From contig NC_068572.1 of assembly GCF_025698545.1 (NCBI RefSeq), positions 4,092,001 to 4,156,000 of the forward strand: a DNA stretch of 64,000 bases, read 5' to 3'. Below are positions 1-11,943 of the stretch, in pieces. The stretch comes from Gossypium raimondii (lineage: Eukaryota > Streptophyta > Magnoliopsida > Malvales > Malvaceae). Numbering within the stretch: the first letter of the stretch is position 1; each line of letters starts with the position of its first letter. Made by a program: the position numbers and the translations under genes. The notes beneath the pieces were generated by a model. It saw only the letters and a list, made by a program, of their open reading frames with translations, was not told where the DNA came from and ran no database searches.

Positions 1-290
1 GGACATCTAAAGGGGAATGTTGTAAATCCATTGATAAATGGATGCCCATATAACTCCTAAAACCTCCACATTCATTCTCTTGTAACTCTTGTAATCCCTA
101 AAAAACTTATAAGGTGCATTAATTCTCTTTTGTAACCTATGGTGATTGAGACCCTATAAATAAAGGGCATGTATAAGATTTTGGTATTACAAGTGAAAGT
201 TGAATTATCCTTCCATTTTCTACTTTTCTCTATTATTCTTACTATAATTCTCTTAGTTTTGTAAGATTTAGAATATTTTTGGTTATTGTT
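1..290 (+). mobile_element. Partial LTR, retrotransposon remnant
   Basis: The stretch holds a TATA-type core (ctataaataaaggg near 153-166) followed by a C/T-rich leader, the arrangement of a U3-R-U5 LTR promoter such as those of plant Copia elements. The left end lies outside the window and no clear CA terminus or coding part follows, so this is probably the end of a solo or truncated LTR. Family not identified. Confidence 0.4.
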
Positions 291-469
291 GATGAATAAT
301 TTTTTAATATATTGTCAACATGTTTGATATATATATATTTTTAAAATAATTTAAAAATAATCTTATTACACAAAAACTTTGAATAAGACAACATTTTTTT
401 ATTTATTCACTTTTAATCTTATTCTATCTTCCACAATAGAAGATTAAAAAGAACAAAAAACAATACTAA

Positions 470-600
470 GGCCTCCTTTGGATGAGCGATTGTCGTGATA
501 CGGTGGAATCTTTTACTTCACGGCCACAATAATTAATCACATCATCATCGTTATTTTTAACCTTACCGAAAATAAACACACTGTCCACCCAAACTAAACC
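470..600. mobile_element. Degenerate Tourist-like MITE
   Basis: The left end (ggcctcctttggatgagcg) and right end (ccacccaaactaaacc) are imperfect inverted repeats, and TAA stands on both sides (467-469 and 601-603), as expected for PIF/Harbinger-type MITEs. It is a diverged relative of the better preserved copy at 31936-32085. It lies about 55 bp beyond the stop codon of the allene oxide cyclase gene and may overlap its 3' UTR. Confidence 0.55.
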
Positions 601-654
601 TAAGAGTCCATAGACATCTCAATTTATTAAAATTATATAACATTAATAAATGAT

Positions 655-1547
655 TTAATTAGTGAAATTTGCAATAGCAGCATGTGGCTCACAAGCCTTA
701 GCAGCCGGAAAGGCTTCAACAGCTGGGTGAGGCTCAACCGGCTTGCAAAGCAGCTCTTCTGGGAGCTCACCAATCCCCTTCAAGTAAAACGTGTAGAAAA
801 TCTTGAAGGGGAAGACAATTTGGCGGAGCTTCACCTGACCAGTGACACCTTCAAAAATTCCTGACCCACCTTTAATAGCGAGAAACGTGTCCTGGTAAGT
901 CAAGTAAGGTCCCTGCACTGCTATGTGACCGTAGTCCCCGAAGTAAAAGCTGAAGATGGCCTCGTAGCGATCACCTTTCATTTCGGGTTTGTGCTCTATT
1001 AATATGCATATCCCTGCTGTTATTCCTATTCGTTTCTCCAAATCTCCCCTATATATCTGTATATATACATTTTCAAGATTAATTTCACAAATTAATGCAG
1101 TGAGATTAATAAAAAGGAAAGCTTACTTTGTTGCTAAAAGGGACAAGATCACCAAGTGAGTTCACAGATTTTTGACTTAAACGAAGATAAGCAGGACTAC
1201 CACGATCTCTCTCATTCATCTCATATATATGCAGTTCTTGAACTTTATCTGAAACAAGCACAAAATCCCAGAAATATTAAACAAGATCAACCCAAAGAGA
1301 CAAATCAAATGATGGGTACGAATCAAAATTTACCAGGAGCTGAGTTATCAGATGGAATAGCCTGGCTTTTGCAAGTGAAAGCTCGTTTGGGAGCCGAGAA
1401 AGTGAAAAGCTTGTGAGTTTGAGTTAAAGAAGGGCTTTTGATGGGCTTGAAAGATGAATTAGCTGCAGGCAACAAGGTTTTTGATCTGGGGTTACTTATT
1501 ATCCCAGAAGAAATGGTGGACCTTAAAGCAAAGCTTGAAGCGGCCAT
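655..1547 (-). CDS. AOC: Allene oxide cyclase, plastidial (jasmonate biosynthesis)
   Basis: Converts the unstable allene oxide 12,13-epoxyoctadecatrienoic acid to cis-(+)-12-oxo-phytodienoic acid in the plastid stroma, the step that sets jasmonate stereochemistry. Coding exons on the minus strand: 1547-1334, 1248-1127 and 1056-655. All introns are GT-AG and the frame is kept, giving 245 aa, normal for the family. Residues 1 to about 65 are Ser/Ala/Lys-rich and look like a chloroplast transit peptide. The mature part starts near [17 protein letters not shown], which holds the catalytic-site Glu/Asn region, then [40 protein letters not shown] and GSGIFEG, all family signatures; the end IANFTN matches the usual ISNYTN. 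The start is the ATG at 1547; a TATA box lies 73 bp upstream. No lesion is seen, so it is probably functional. Confidence 0.96.
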
Positions 1548-1619
1548 CGGGTTGTAAGTGTGTTTGGTTGAAAAGAAAGTAGAGGAATTGATGAGAAAGT
1601 GAGGGAATGTGGGAGTGGA

Positions 1620-1627
1620 TTTATATA
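1620..1627 (-). promoter_or_regulatory. TATA box of the AOC gene
   Basis: On the minus strand the sequence reads ctatataaatcc, a canonical plant TATA box. It lies 73 bp before the AOC ATG, so transcription should start near 1590 and leave a short leader of about 45 nt. The leader region is C/T-rich on the coding strand, which suits a plant 5' UTR. Confidence 0.6.
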
Positions 1628-1639
1628 GATGGGGAAAAG

Positions 1640-2230
1640 AAAGGCAAGTGGACGGTGAATTTTGTTGGTGCTGTGTTTCAGGTGGACGGAATGACGGTGC
1701 AACTATGGTAATGAAAAGATTTTTGTAGATTGCATGATACACGCGGTTTTTCATAGAACCGGAAAATATTTGGACGGAAACATGTGTGTCATTCTTATTA
1801 TTGAAAAACTGTCCAAATATTTTGGATTTCATTAGTTTTCAAAAATAGAATTGTTTTTATTTGAGATTACTTACTATAATGTTGAATTTTTACTTTTAGT
1901 AGAAGTGAAGTTGATAAAATTTTTTAGGGGTTTAAATTAAATTTTAATTTTTAATAGTCTATATTTTTATCATTTTTAAATGATTAAATTAAATTATTAT
2001 AATTTTAGAAGGTCAATGTGTAATTTTACCTTTACTAATTTAAAATTTTAAAATTTTCTAAATGGTCAAAACAATAATTTTCCATTCTAGGAGAGGCGGG
2101 GCCTTGTTAGCCCTTTGGATTCGCCTTTAGTTATTAGGAAAAATAGTTAAATGGGTATGGAAAATATTTTAATTATAAAAAAATTATGATGGATTTAATC
2201 ATTTTTTATTAATTTTTTTAGTTATAGTCG
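1640..2230. other. AT-rich intergenic DNA upstream of AOC
   Basis: AOC promoter-proximal DNA followed by AT-rich sequence. No ORF, RNA gene or terminal repeat was recognised. Confidence 0.4.
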
Positions 2231-2411
2231 ATTGAGTTTTAGCTCAATTAGCATGAACATTGTTGTCAATATAAGAGGATGTGGGTTCAAGTGCGCTAAA
2301 ATATCTTATTCTCTTATTTATGGGTTAGGGAGAGACTATGGGTAGTTTTAGTTATTATGTCACAAAGAGTAAATATAATCAGAATCCATAATAAGATTGT
2401 TTAAAAAAAAA
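2231..2411 (+). mobile_element. tRNA-derived SINE, copy 1
   Basis: The head contains an A-box-like sequence (tagctcaattag) and, about 45 bp on, a B-box-like sequence (gtgggttcaagtgc), as in the internal RNA polymerase III promoter of tRNA-derived SINEs. A non-tRNA body with ctcttatttatgggtt and ggagagactatg follows and the element ends in an A run. A second copy with the same order of blocks is at 23411-23599. The tRNA head is too decayed to be a functional tRNA gene. Confidence 0.65.
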
Positions 2412-2439
2412 TTCTTAATCACAATTTGTAATTAAGGAG

Positions 2440-3235
2440 GAATAAGTTTTTTTTTTTCGAAAAGCCACCTAGTAATTGTAATTGGGCAACGGTGAAGCCA
2501 GAGGGTTAGTAGGGGCCCCGGTCCCCCCTAAAATAAAATTTTTTTCATTTAGACTCCTTTATAATTTATGAAATTTTAAATTACTACTGATAAAGTTACA
2601 CTTTGACCCATCAAAAAGGATAAAAATTATAAAGATATAAGCTATTAAAATTGTGAAATTACATTTTTACTATCGTACAAATATAAAATATAATTCCGGC
2701 CCCAAAAATTTTTTTAACTTTTCCCCCGGATTTGGGTGTGCACAAAAATGATATGTTTGGGTAAATACTGTCATTGGTGACACTCATCAATTAGGTGTAA
2801 TTGGAGCACCCTCAATTACACTTTCAATTTCTTGAGGGGGAAGGTGCGAATTGGAGTAATTACACCTAAAACCAATTTTAAAAACTGTTTTTATAAAAAT
2901 TATAAAAATTATATTATAATCATAAACATGTACGAGTGTTTCTAAAGAAATATAGTATAAAAATAATATGTATTTTATAAAGTTATAAGAATATATATTA
3001 TTTAAATCCTAAAATAATTCTAAAATTATGGAAAAAAAATTACGTACATGTTATAAAAGTGTAATAATATATTTATTTATAAAAAGTTATGGCCAATAAG
3101 TATGGACATAACTTATTTGCGTGTCCATACTATATATTATAAAGATATATACTTATTCATAAAAATTGTTATGGTTTTTTTTTTATCATAACTTATTTAT
3201 AAAATAGTTTTCGAAAGTTATGGCAAAAAATTGCA
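2440..3235. other. Intergenic DNA with an unnamed repeat
   Basis: About 2450-2740 has G/C-rich edges (ggggccccggtcccccc near 2513 and ggccccaaaaattttttt near 2699) around an AT-rich core, like a common non-autonomous plant repeat. I could not define its ends. From 2740 the sequence is AT-rich with scattered aattacac motifs and no gene. Confidence 0.3.
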
Positions 3236-3239
3236 TTAG

Positions 3240-3450
3240 TTATAAGAAATGTTCGACATATTCCTAGGACTCAGAACCTGGCTGCTGATCAAATGGTGAA
3301 ATGTGGTCTTGACAATTCTTTAGGACTGACGATTTTTGACGATCCCCAAATTCGGTTAGGGAGACTTTACAGTCGGATAGATATATTTTCAACAATGCTG
3401 TCTAATTTTACTGTTTTCGCTTAAGGCTGTTATATTTTCTACTGAAAAAA
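3240..3450 (+). mobile_element. LINE 3' end, RNase H-like fragment
   Basis: One plus-strand frame reads RHIPRTQNLAADQMVKCG followed by LTIFDDPQIRL. This matches the C-terminal RNase H-like region of plant L1-type LINEs (the R-H-x-P-R-x-x-N-x-x-A-D motif and the following DDPP-type tail). The upstream reverse transcriptase is absent, so this is a 5'-truncated insertion, the usual outcome of target-primed reverse transcription. Not functional. Confidence 0.7.
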
Positions 3451-4493
3451 AAATTTCGACAATTTATGAAACATTTTTTATAAAAGTGATATAACGTATC
3501 ATAAATATTTCTCCAAAATAAGTTTATATGAGTTTTTATAATTAAAGCTACAGAGTATTTAGATTGTGAACCCAAATACTATAAGGTCGATGTTAATTAA
3601 GCAAATATACGATTTGAGATAATAATGCTAGACAAGCACAATAGATAACTTACAAACTCTTTATTTATTTATTTATTAATTTTGAATAATTCCTCAATTA
3701 AATTTATTGAAAAAATAAAGGGTTTACAAAACCAAACCATGTAAAACGAAAACACAGTAACCAAATCTAAAACAACTAAAAAAACAAACCCTTTGACTAT
3801 TTCCTGTAATAACCCAGTCAGTAATAAAGGAGTTGTCTCATCCCTCTGCATTTGAAACAACAAAATTAGGGGCTCCTGCAGAAATCAAACGTCTCCTTCT
3901 AGATAAAAATCGAGACTTTCTCTATCTCTTCATCACTCCCAAGCCTCAGACACTAAGAGAAGGTCTGATCTATCTGCCGATTGTCCATCTCTGCCGCTGT
4001 TATCGCATATGAAAGCACCCTTTCCAACAGATAAGTAATTTCCTCCCTTAGTGTAACAATCTCTTTAATTTAAAACATTCAAATATTTGAAATGTAGTTG
4101 AGAACACATTTGTTGTTCTAAAAATATATTTCTCCTATTAACAACACCATATTAGTATAATATAAAAAAATAAGGTTAGATTATACTAGCATGTTGCATA
4201 TATCATAACTTCAATCTTAGGTGGAATTGAGATGATCCATACTTAGAAAAGTATATGGAAGAAGGAGAGCTTGAAATTTTAATGATGGATATTCCAATTC
4301 AGATGATAATGAACTCAGTCAAAGACCAACAGATGATGATAAGGAGCATATACTAAATATTAAAATGGGAATAACCCAACAAATATGAATTAGAACAATT
4401 AGATAAAATTGCATATGGTGTTTATTTTTCTTGTTATTTTTTTAGTAATTGTATTATCAACTACTTTTTTAGACTAACATTATACATATGATT
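3451..4493. other. AT-rich intergenic stretch
   Basis: Mostly AT-rich. Around 3880-4030 there is a less AT-rich part with some exon-like character on the plus strand, but no homologous reading frame was recognised. Confidence 0.35.
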
Positions 4494-4744
4494 TGTAACA
4501 CCCTTAACCTACATCCGTTGCCGGAATAGAGTTCCGAAGCATTACCGAAGCTTATCGATCAAACAGACATAAATTACAAACATTTCTTATCATATCATAT
4601 TCAGGTCAAAAACCAATTAAACTCATACATATTGTCCCTTAATTGAGCCCTCGAGGCCCAAAATAGGCATTAAAAACAAATCGGGACTAATTCGGAAACT
4701 CAGAATTTTTTTTGAAAAATATTAAAAATTTTCAAAGCTGCAGG

Positions 4745-4960
4745 GTTCACACGGCCAAGAGACACGCCCGTGTCTTAGACCGTGTAGGCATTTGAAGTAG
4801 GGAAACACGCTCGTGTCCCAGCCCGTGTCTGTACCTGTGTAACTCTTTGACTTAGGTCACACAGCCGAGCCACACGCCCGTGTGCCAAACCGTGTGCCCT
4901 TTCGAAATGGCATCGCACGCCCGTGTGCTAGTTGTGTGTCTGGCCGTGTGGACTGAAAAT
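4745..4960. repeat. Array of CACACGCCCGTGTG-type palindromes
   Basis: At least five irregularly spaced copies of an inverted motif of the type acacgcccgtgt occur in about 200 bp. A decayed equivalent lies at about 9040-9330 in solo LTR 2. The copies are CpG-rich compared with the surrounding LTR. Confidence 0.7.
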
Positions 4961-6761
4961 GTACCTTAAACAACAAGTTTACCATTCCCTGCAAGTTTGG
5001 ACATTAAGCAACTCAAAAATCATTTGTTTAACCAATTCAAAACACAATCAAACACATCCAAAACATGTCAAAACTACCATCATTGGTACCACAATTATAT
5101 CATCAAAACATATCGTCAAAGTATCATTCAAATCCAATTTATAAACATACCTAATTCCATCTATTTTGCACATCAATTTACCATACCATAATATAGTTTC
5201 AACACAAACACCTATTTATATGCATATAACTAACTAATATTAAACTTATAACCTCATTACAATTAATTCACAAAATATTTAATAGTTAGACACCCTAGGT
5301 ACATGTCAACACAAAAGGATAAACATCACCATGTTTGAGTTCGAGACCGTTGTTGGATGCTGAATCGGTGATCAAAATTAAGTACCTAACCTGCGCACAG
5401 AAAACAAAACCGTACGCTGAGTAAAACTCAGTGGTATTTCTATAATCCTATTATTTAAAAACAAAACAATATAACATACACAATTAAATGTTAAGCACAA
5501 TTACATATTTAAAACCACATTTATTTATACAATAGCATTAACCATTCAATACTCAAAGCATGAATACATCACTTTATACTCTACTCAATTTCCATCGGTT
5601 GCTATCTAATAGCTTTTCACAATTTGATCCATATATCATTTAACAATAACATTACCCATTTCATATCCAATTCATGAATACATAATTCATGTATTTCATT
5701 TGCATATTTCAATTCACTATTTCATTTTCAATTCACATACCATATCAATCATAATACTGTTTTATTTAATTACCCCTATTAACACGACTCGGACACGGAC
5801 GGATACACGGATCTAACCAAACACACCAGTTTGGCACCCAGTGCCTCATCGAATAAATCCGAAGTAATAAATTGACACCCAGTGTCTCATTGACTCGAAG
5901 TCGAAGAAATCCCTGAACTCTTCCAATCCTATAGCATGTCATCTATATCCGATTCTCCCCGATACAGTTAATAGGGTTTAATTTCACTTTCCAAATACAA
6001 CCAATATTCAATTATTATATTTGCACACATATATATTCATTTCAATTCAATAATCAATACATTCATAATATATATATCAATTCAATCCATTCAATCACTT
6101 TAATTCAATTCAATGTCAAAGTGCCAAATATTCACCTCAACACTTACCATATGTATTAAATAAAAAATACAACAATTAATAACTAAGTTTGGATTATAGA
6201 AATACAAACTAGAAATTCCGAGCTATTCCTCGTTGACTTTATCTTTCCCCTTTTTAGTCGAGGATTTCGGTACGACGTTAGCTACGGAATTAAAACAATT
6301 AAAATTTATCAATACAACACAATTAAATTTTATATTGAATATTTCAATTTTCACTCAATGTTTGCCTAAATTCCAATTTAGTCCCTAAACCGAGACTACC
6401 TTTTATTCTTACATTTAATTCTTTATTTTCATGCAAATTCCACTTTAGACTAAATTTAACTCCCTATTTTCACTTAAATCCCTAAATTTTAAAATCTTCA
6501 CAATTTAGTTCCTATTACTTACATTTTACAATTTATTCTACAATTCAATCCTTTTCATTTCTAACTTAAAATCTATCAATTTAGTCCCTAATACTAAAAT
6601 TATTCAACTTAGACAACACTTAAAAACTCAATAATTTCTAAAATTTTGACATGAGTCGGGTAGTGCTTAACACCGGGATTCCAAAAACATAAAAATTACA
6701 AAAAAGGGACTAAATTAACTAACCAATTGAACTTGGAAACTTTGAAACCCTAACCTTGTCT

Positions 6762-6840
6762 TTCTCCTTTCTTTCTTTCTTTCTTTTTTTTTCTTTCTTT
6801 CTTCTTTCTGTTTCGTTTCTTTCTTTCTTTCTTTCTTTTT
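6762..6840 (+). repeat. (CTTT)n microsatellite
   Basis: A run of ctttctttcttt interrupted by longer T tracts, inside solo LTR 1. Confidence 0.9.
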
Positions 6841-7499
6841 ATTACTTATTTTATTCATTTACTTATTATAATATACAATATATATATACTTAATAATTAA
6901 GATTTAAGATTATAATATTATATAATATATATTTTAACTTTAAATTTTATAATAATATACACCTTATGAGTTATGACGCCTCATTTTAAGACAATGGCAT
7001 AATTGCTTCTTTAATCCCTTTAATTTTTAATCTATAATTCAACTTTCACCCTTTATGCAATTTAGTCCTTTTACCTAATTACTCTCAATTCATGAAAATT
7101 CACTTAATCAAAACCTAATTAACTACACAACTAACTAGTAAATATTTCTAAGTCTAATATACGAAAACGAAGTCTCAGAAATGCACTTTCTGACACCCAT
7201 GACTATCGGGTCGTTACATAATTATTTAATTTTTATTTTTATTTTTTTAGAAATTATTTTTATCATACTAATAATTTTTTATTGTTTTATTCAAAAAAAT
7301 ATTTTTTTATAGTAATTAGTTTTTTTAAATCAAAATTGTGTAATTGTGTAATTACAATTTGTATTACCAAACATAATATAGGGAATTACGATGTAATTAC
7401 ACTCTGTCAGTCAAACACGTCTACAAAGTTACAATTCCTTATGTTAGAGTTTATGTGACCCAAATCCTGTCACTTGTTGAAAAATAAATACAGTGGTAG

Positions 7500-7745
7500 A
7501 TTTTTTTTTTGAGAAAATAATTTTAATTTTGTTTAAATAAGCATATTGCCACGTGGTAGCTTCTAGTGGCCTCCATTAGCCATGTCAGAGAAGTTAACGG
7601 TCAAATCAGTCAACTGACGATTTTCGTTAACGGAATGGGTCAATTTATTTTTTTTGTCACCGATGGCTTAATTGGGTACACTTTTTTTTTATAATGACTC
7701 AATTGATTTTTGAATTTTTTATTGAGGGCTTTTTTAACAGTTAAT
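7500..7745. mobile_element. Fragment of a foldback MITE (same family as 38378-38700)
   Basis: The block gccatgtcag...gttaacggtcaaat...gtcaactgacgattttcg and the following 'gcttaattgggtacac' matches the centre and one arm of the element at 38378-38700. Only part of the inverted repeat remains. The preceding 7219-7500 is AT-rich and holds nothing recognised. Confidence 0.5.
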
Positions 7746-7808
7746 TCTATATGATATTATGTGATATTGATTGGATTTATTCAATTTCCACTCTTCATTA
7801 TTATTTTT

Positions 7809-8060
7809 GGCTTAATTTATAAATTGATACTTAAACTATGTCATTCTTCTCATCTTGGTACCTAAACTTTTTTTTATCACAAGTGGTACTTAAACTACTT
7901 TATTTTCTCAAGTTGGTACTTTCATTAGTTAAATCATTACTCAAACATTAAGTCTATTTAAAAAGAAAACCTTAACCCATAAATTGATACCTAAACTATG
8001 TACTTTTTATTTATTTATTTTGGTACATGAACATTTTTTTTATTACAAGTGGTACTTAAG
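7809..8060. mobile_element. MULE-like terminal repeat pieces in tandem
   Basis: ggcttaatttataaattg (7809) followed by gatacttaaactatg and, further on, ttggtacctaaac resembles the terminal inverted repeat of the element in the FAM192A intron (its right end at 38270-38333). A second direct copy begins near 7971. No matching inverted partner was found nearby, so these are fragments. Confidence 0.45.
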
Positions 8061-8819
8061 GGTCTATTTGATTCGTTAATGTTATTTTCTAGAAAACATT
8101 TTTGTAGTCTTCCATCATCTAGTTGAGAAAAATAGGATGGGTCAACGACAAAAGCTATGTTAGTCAAAGGAAAAACAAGCTTTCTTTCCGCAAAATGACT
8201 TACCCTTTTTATTTTCAACTTATATGTCAAAAAAGCCCCTAAGAAAATACAAAAATAATAATTAAGCTCATGTATTAAATTCACACCCAATTAAGCCCTT
8301 ACCATTAACTAAAATAATCAATTAAGCCTCTACATAAATGGATTCCGTCATTGACCACGTTGATCGTTAAAATAAATTAACAGACCAATCAAATGGTGAC
8401 ACATGTCAACTTATGGTTTAATCTAATATTTTTCCCATAAAAATATTAAAAAACAGAAAAAGTTATCAAAAATATAAAAATTATTAAATATAAAAAGTAT
8501 AAAATTATGAAAATTGATATAAACTTATAAATATTATAAAAATTGTAAATATTATAAATATATAAAAATCTAATAAATTATAAAAAAAATATAAAATTAA
8601 TAAAACATATTTAAAATTTTATAAAAAAGTATTAAAATTCTATTAAAACAATAAAAACCATAAAAAGTATTAAAATATTAAAAATGATATGAAGTTATAA
8701 AAATTATAAAAAAGATTCATAATTAACTAGGTTGGTTCAGTTGGTTGGATCGATTAAACATAAATCAGTAAGGGTATCAATTCGAAGAAAGCCATTAGAC
8801 CGGTTGACCTAGGAACCTA
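8058..8819. mobile_element. Long-inverted-repeat transposon, left arm
   Basis: This arm pairs in reverse complement with about 11944-12760. Matching blocks include aaaatgacttaccc (8202), cttatatgtcaaaaaagc (8219), ataatcaattaagcc (8313), ccacgttgatcgttaaaat (8356), taatctaatatttttccca (8420) and, at the inner edge, ggttgaccta (8802). The arms are diverged but the order is kept over roughly 700 bp. No transposase is present. The element is interrupted at its middle by solo LTR 2. Confidence 0.7.
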
Positions 8820-11800
8820 TGTAACACCCTTCACCTGGTCCTATTGCCAGACTCGAGCAATAGGATGCTACTAACAAATACCACTCAATTACAAACAATT
8901 TACAATTCAAAAATTATAAATAAATATTAAATAATCACATAAGAACACATATAATACATTATTCAATCTATTTCGGGTAAATATTGAGTGTACAAAAAGT
9001 TTAAAAAATAGTTCAGGAATGAACAAGGATCAATTTGAATTGGGACACACGACTGTGTCCTATGGCCATGTGGATGAGTCACATGGACGTGTGAGCAAAC
9101 TGTATAACAACCTAATGCCAAGTGAAATTGGGGTCACACAGCCCTGTGACAAAGCTCAACCCGTGTGACTCAGGAATATGGTTGTCTGGCCAGACCATGT
9201 ACAATTCAAATATTGGGTCATACAGCCAAGTCGTAAGGCTGTGTAACTCCTTATGACCATGTGGACAAACCTGCACCACAATTAAATAGGACACATGGTG
9301 GGGTGATCATGTCCTAAGTTGTGTGCACATAAAAATTGTCTTTTCAACCATGAAATATTTATGCCACAAGCTATCACTTAAGTCATATTTCAACCTATTT
9401 AAAAGCATTCAATTCAAGTTAAAAACATCATTTATAACAATCATCCTAGGTGCCTAACCAATATGCCATAATTGGCACCTCAATCAACAATTCAAACTTA
9501 ATTAAATGATCCTACTCAATCATACTATTATGCCTTCAATGGCACTTCAAATAAATCGAGCCAAACATGCATAAGAACTACCATTCAATCATTTCACAAT
9601 TGATTTTCATATGAGCTTGATGACCTAAATACAAAGACAACCAAAACATTCACGTAAAACATAGGTATAAACATGACTTTTACCAATGTCATGCTACGAC
9701 AAAATCTAAGCATATTATGCATCAAACCAATCCGAACATCCATCAAACATAATGCCTAACACATAATCATCTCATTTATGAAAACATTTAACAAATAATC
9801 TAAGCAACTATCAAGCTATCAACCAAATGACCATTGCTGTCATATTATACATATTTACATAACATATAAGGTCGACAAGATTCAAAATGTCATCAAACTA
9901 CAAATTCAACATTCCAAACACAAGACTTCCTAGGTACATGTCAAAATCAAAATAAGAGCATCACCAACACTTGAGTTCGGGTCGCTGGATGCTAAATCTA
10001 CGTATGAACCGAATAGTAACTAACTTGTGCACGAAAAAACAAAACCGTACACTTAGTATAGTTTAGTGGTATTTTTATAATCCGAACAATAAGTATAACA
10101 TGAAAGGAGCATAAATTTAAAATGAAAAAAATGCAAATTATCAAATCAAATATACTATTTCACATAATCATGCATTCAAAACCATCTCATTTCTCTTATA
10201 TCAACTAAAGTCTATCACATTTTGCAAGTTAATAATCATACATTTCATATAAGATACATTTCATCTCAAAATTCAATTTCATGTTTTCATGGAATATAGC
10301 ATATTAGCGTTCCCAATTCAATCCACAATTCACAATTCACAATTCATTTTCCATATCAAATTCCAATTTCATTTATTATTCTTTTTGCCATATCAAAATC
10401 ATATAATCCATTTCAACCTTTATATCCCTATTAACAAGACTCGAACTCAAACGGATACACGGATTCAACCAACACACCAACTTGACACTCAGTGCCTCAT
10501 CGGATAAATTCGAAGCAAATAGTTGCGCGCAACGTTATAAATAAGTTGACACTTAGTGTCTCGTCGGTTAAACCAGGGCAAATTGACACCTAGTCCCTCA
10601 TTGACTCATAGTCGAAGTGTCCATGAACTCTTTCTATCCTATGGCATACCAACTATATTCGACTCTAATCGAATAGTAATAGGGTGCTCGTTACTCAATT
10701 CGTTATCATTTAATATCTCAATTTACAATAATTTTTATCATGAATTCATTCATTCATTCAAACATATGAGAACATCAATCATCTCATTTTATTTTTAATT
10801 TCATATTTACATAAACATACACATTTTCACAAATATTCAGTTTAAACCTTAATAATCATTAATCAATCTAATTCATCCCATTTAAGCAAGGGATCTCACC
10901 TTTCATTTTTACCATGCACAAATAAGTCAGTATACAACAATTACAAAATAGTTCGGATTATAGAAATACAAACCGTAAACTTTGAACTATTCGTCGACGA
11001 CTTTGTTTTTTCCCTTCTTTTTCAAGGAATTCAGGCTGACATTAGCTACGAAATAAAACAAACACCACATTTCATCAATATAGAAACAATTTCACATTCA
11101 ATCGCTAATTTATACAATTTTTGCATTTTATTCAATTTAGTCCCTAAAACCGAGACTAAAATAATTCACATTTAACCCCGAATTTTTATATCAATTTTCA
11201 ATCTAAGCCTAATTTAATTCTCTATTTCTTATTCCTACCCCAAAATTTTGAAATTTTCAAAATTTGATTTCTATTGCACAAAATCATCAATTGACTTCAA
11301 AATTTAATCATTTTATCAATTCTAAACTTAAAATCTATCAAATTAACACCTCAAAATTTAAATATTCAACAATGGCAACATCCTAAATCTTTAATTATAC
11401 CAAAACTTATAACATGAGTCAACTAGACTGAACTACGGCGACTCCAAAAAGATAAAAATTACAAGAAACGGATAAAATTACACTAACCAAATTAAACTTC
11501 TTAGAAAACTCTTGCCGTTGGTGATTTCTCCTCCTCCTCTAATGGTTCGGCTAAATGAAAGAAATGAGAGATTTTTATTTCTCTTTCTTTCCACTTCACA
11601 TTTTATTATACGTTTAATTTTTATTTTATAACTTATGTTTTGTTTTATTTTTCCTTTATAAATTCATCTTTTACAGTCAACTTCCATTAAACTAATGGTT
11701 TAATTGTCTAATGAGTCCCTTAATTATATTTTACTTATGATTTAATTACAATTCAACTTTTGACTCTAATGCGATTTAATCCTTGCACTTAAATTAAGTA

Positions 11801-11938
11801 CCAATTCAACAAACTTACCCGACAGAAATTCAATTCGCTTCTACTATAACTCCATAAATATTTAATTTACGAGTTTGGTTTAAGGAATCAATATGTTGAA
11901 ACACACTTTTTGACACCACTAACTTTCGAGTCATTATA
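8820..11938. mobile_element. Solo LTR 2, Gypsy-type, with perfect 5-bp target duplication
   Basis: Starts TGTAACACCCTTCACC (8820) and ends GAGTCATTATA (11938), a one-base decay of the family end TTACA. ACCTA is present exactly on both sides (8815-8819 and 11939-11943), the 5-bp target duplication of LTR retrotransposons. No internal coding region is seen, so the element was reduced to a solo LTR by LTR-LTR recombination. It is more diverged in its CACACGCCCGTGTG array than solo LTR 1. It lies inside a long-inverted-repeat transposon and is therefore younger than that. Confidence 0.88.
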
Positions 11939-11943
11939 ACCTA

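Larger units (their letters stand above)
4494..7218. mobile_element. Solo LTR 1, Gypsy-type, cotton TGTAACACCC family
   Basis: Begins TGTAACACCCTTAACC and ends GGGTCGTTACA, the TG...CA termini expected of an LTR. The flanking 5-mers are tgatt (4489-4493) and taatt (7219-7223), a target site duplication with one mismatch. The length is 2725 bp and no gag or pol frame is inside, so it is a solo LTR. Features inside: an array of CACACGCCCGTGTG-like palindromes at about 4745-4960, Tyr- or primer-type motifs absent, and a pyrimidine microsatellite at 6762-6840. It is related to solo LTR 2 (8820-11938): both share the start, a cacggatctaaccaaacac-like block (5811 and 10457), the repeated 'cacccagtgcctcat' motif and the end. 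Confidence 0.85.

Noticed and set aside
2282-2300. tRNA gene suggested by gtgggttcaagtgc
   Set aside because: It belongs to a SINE with a second copy at 23411-23599; no cloverleaf.
2740-7440. A MITE split by solo LTR 1 (aattacac motifs on both sides)
   Set aside because: The resemblance between 2760-2880 and 7330-7420 is limited to AT-rich short motifs and the positions do not meet at the LTR ends.
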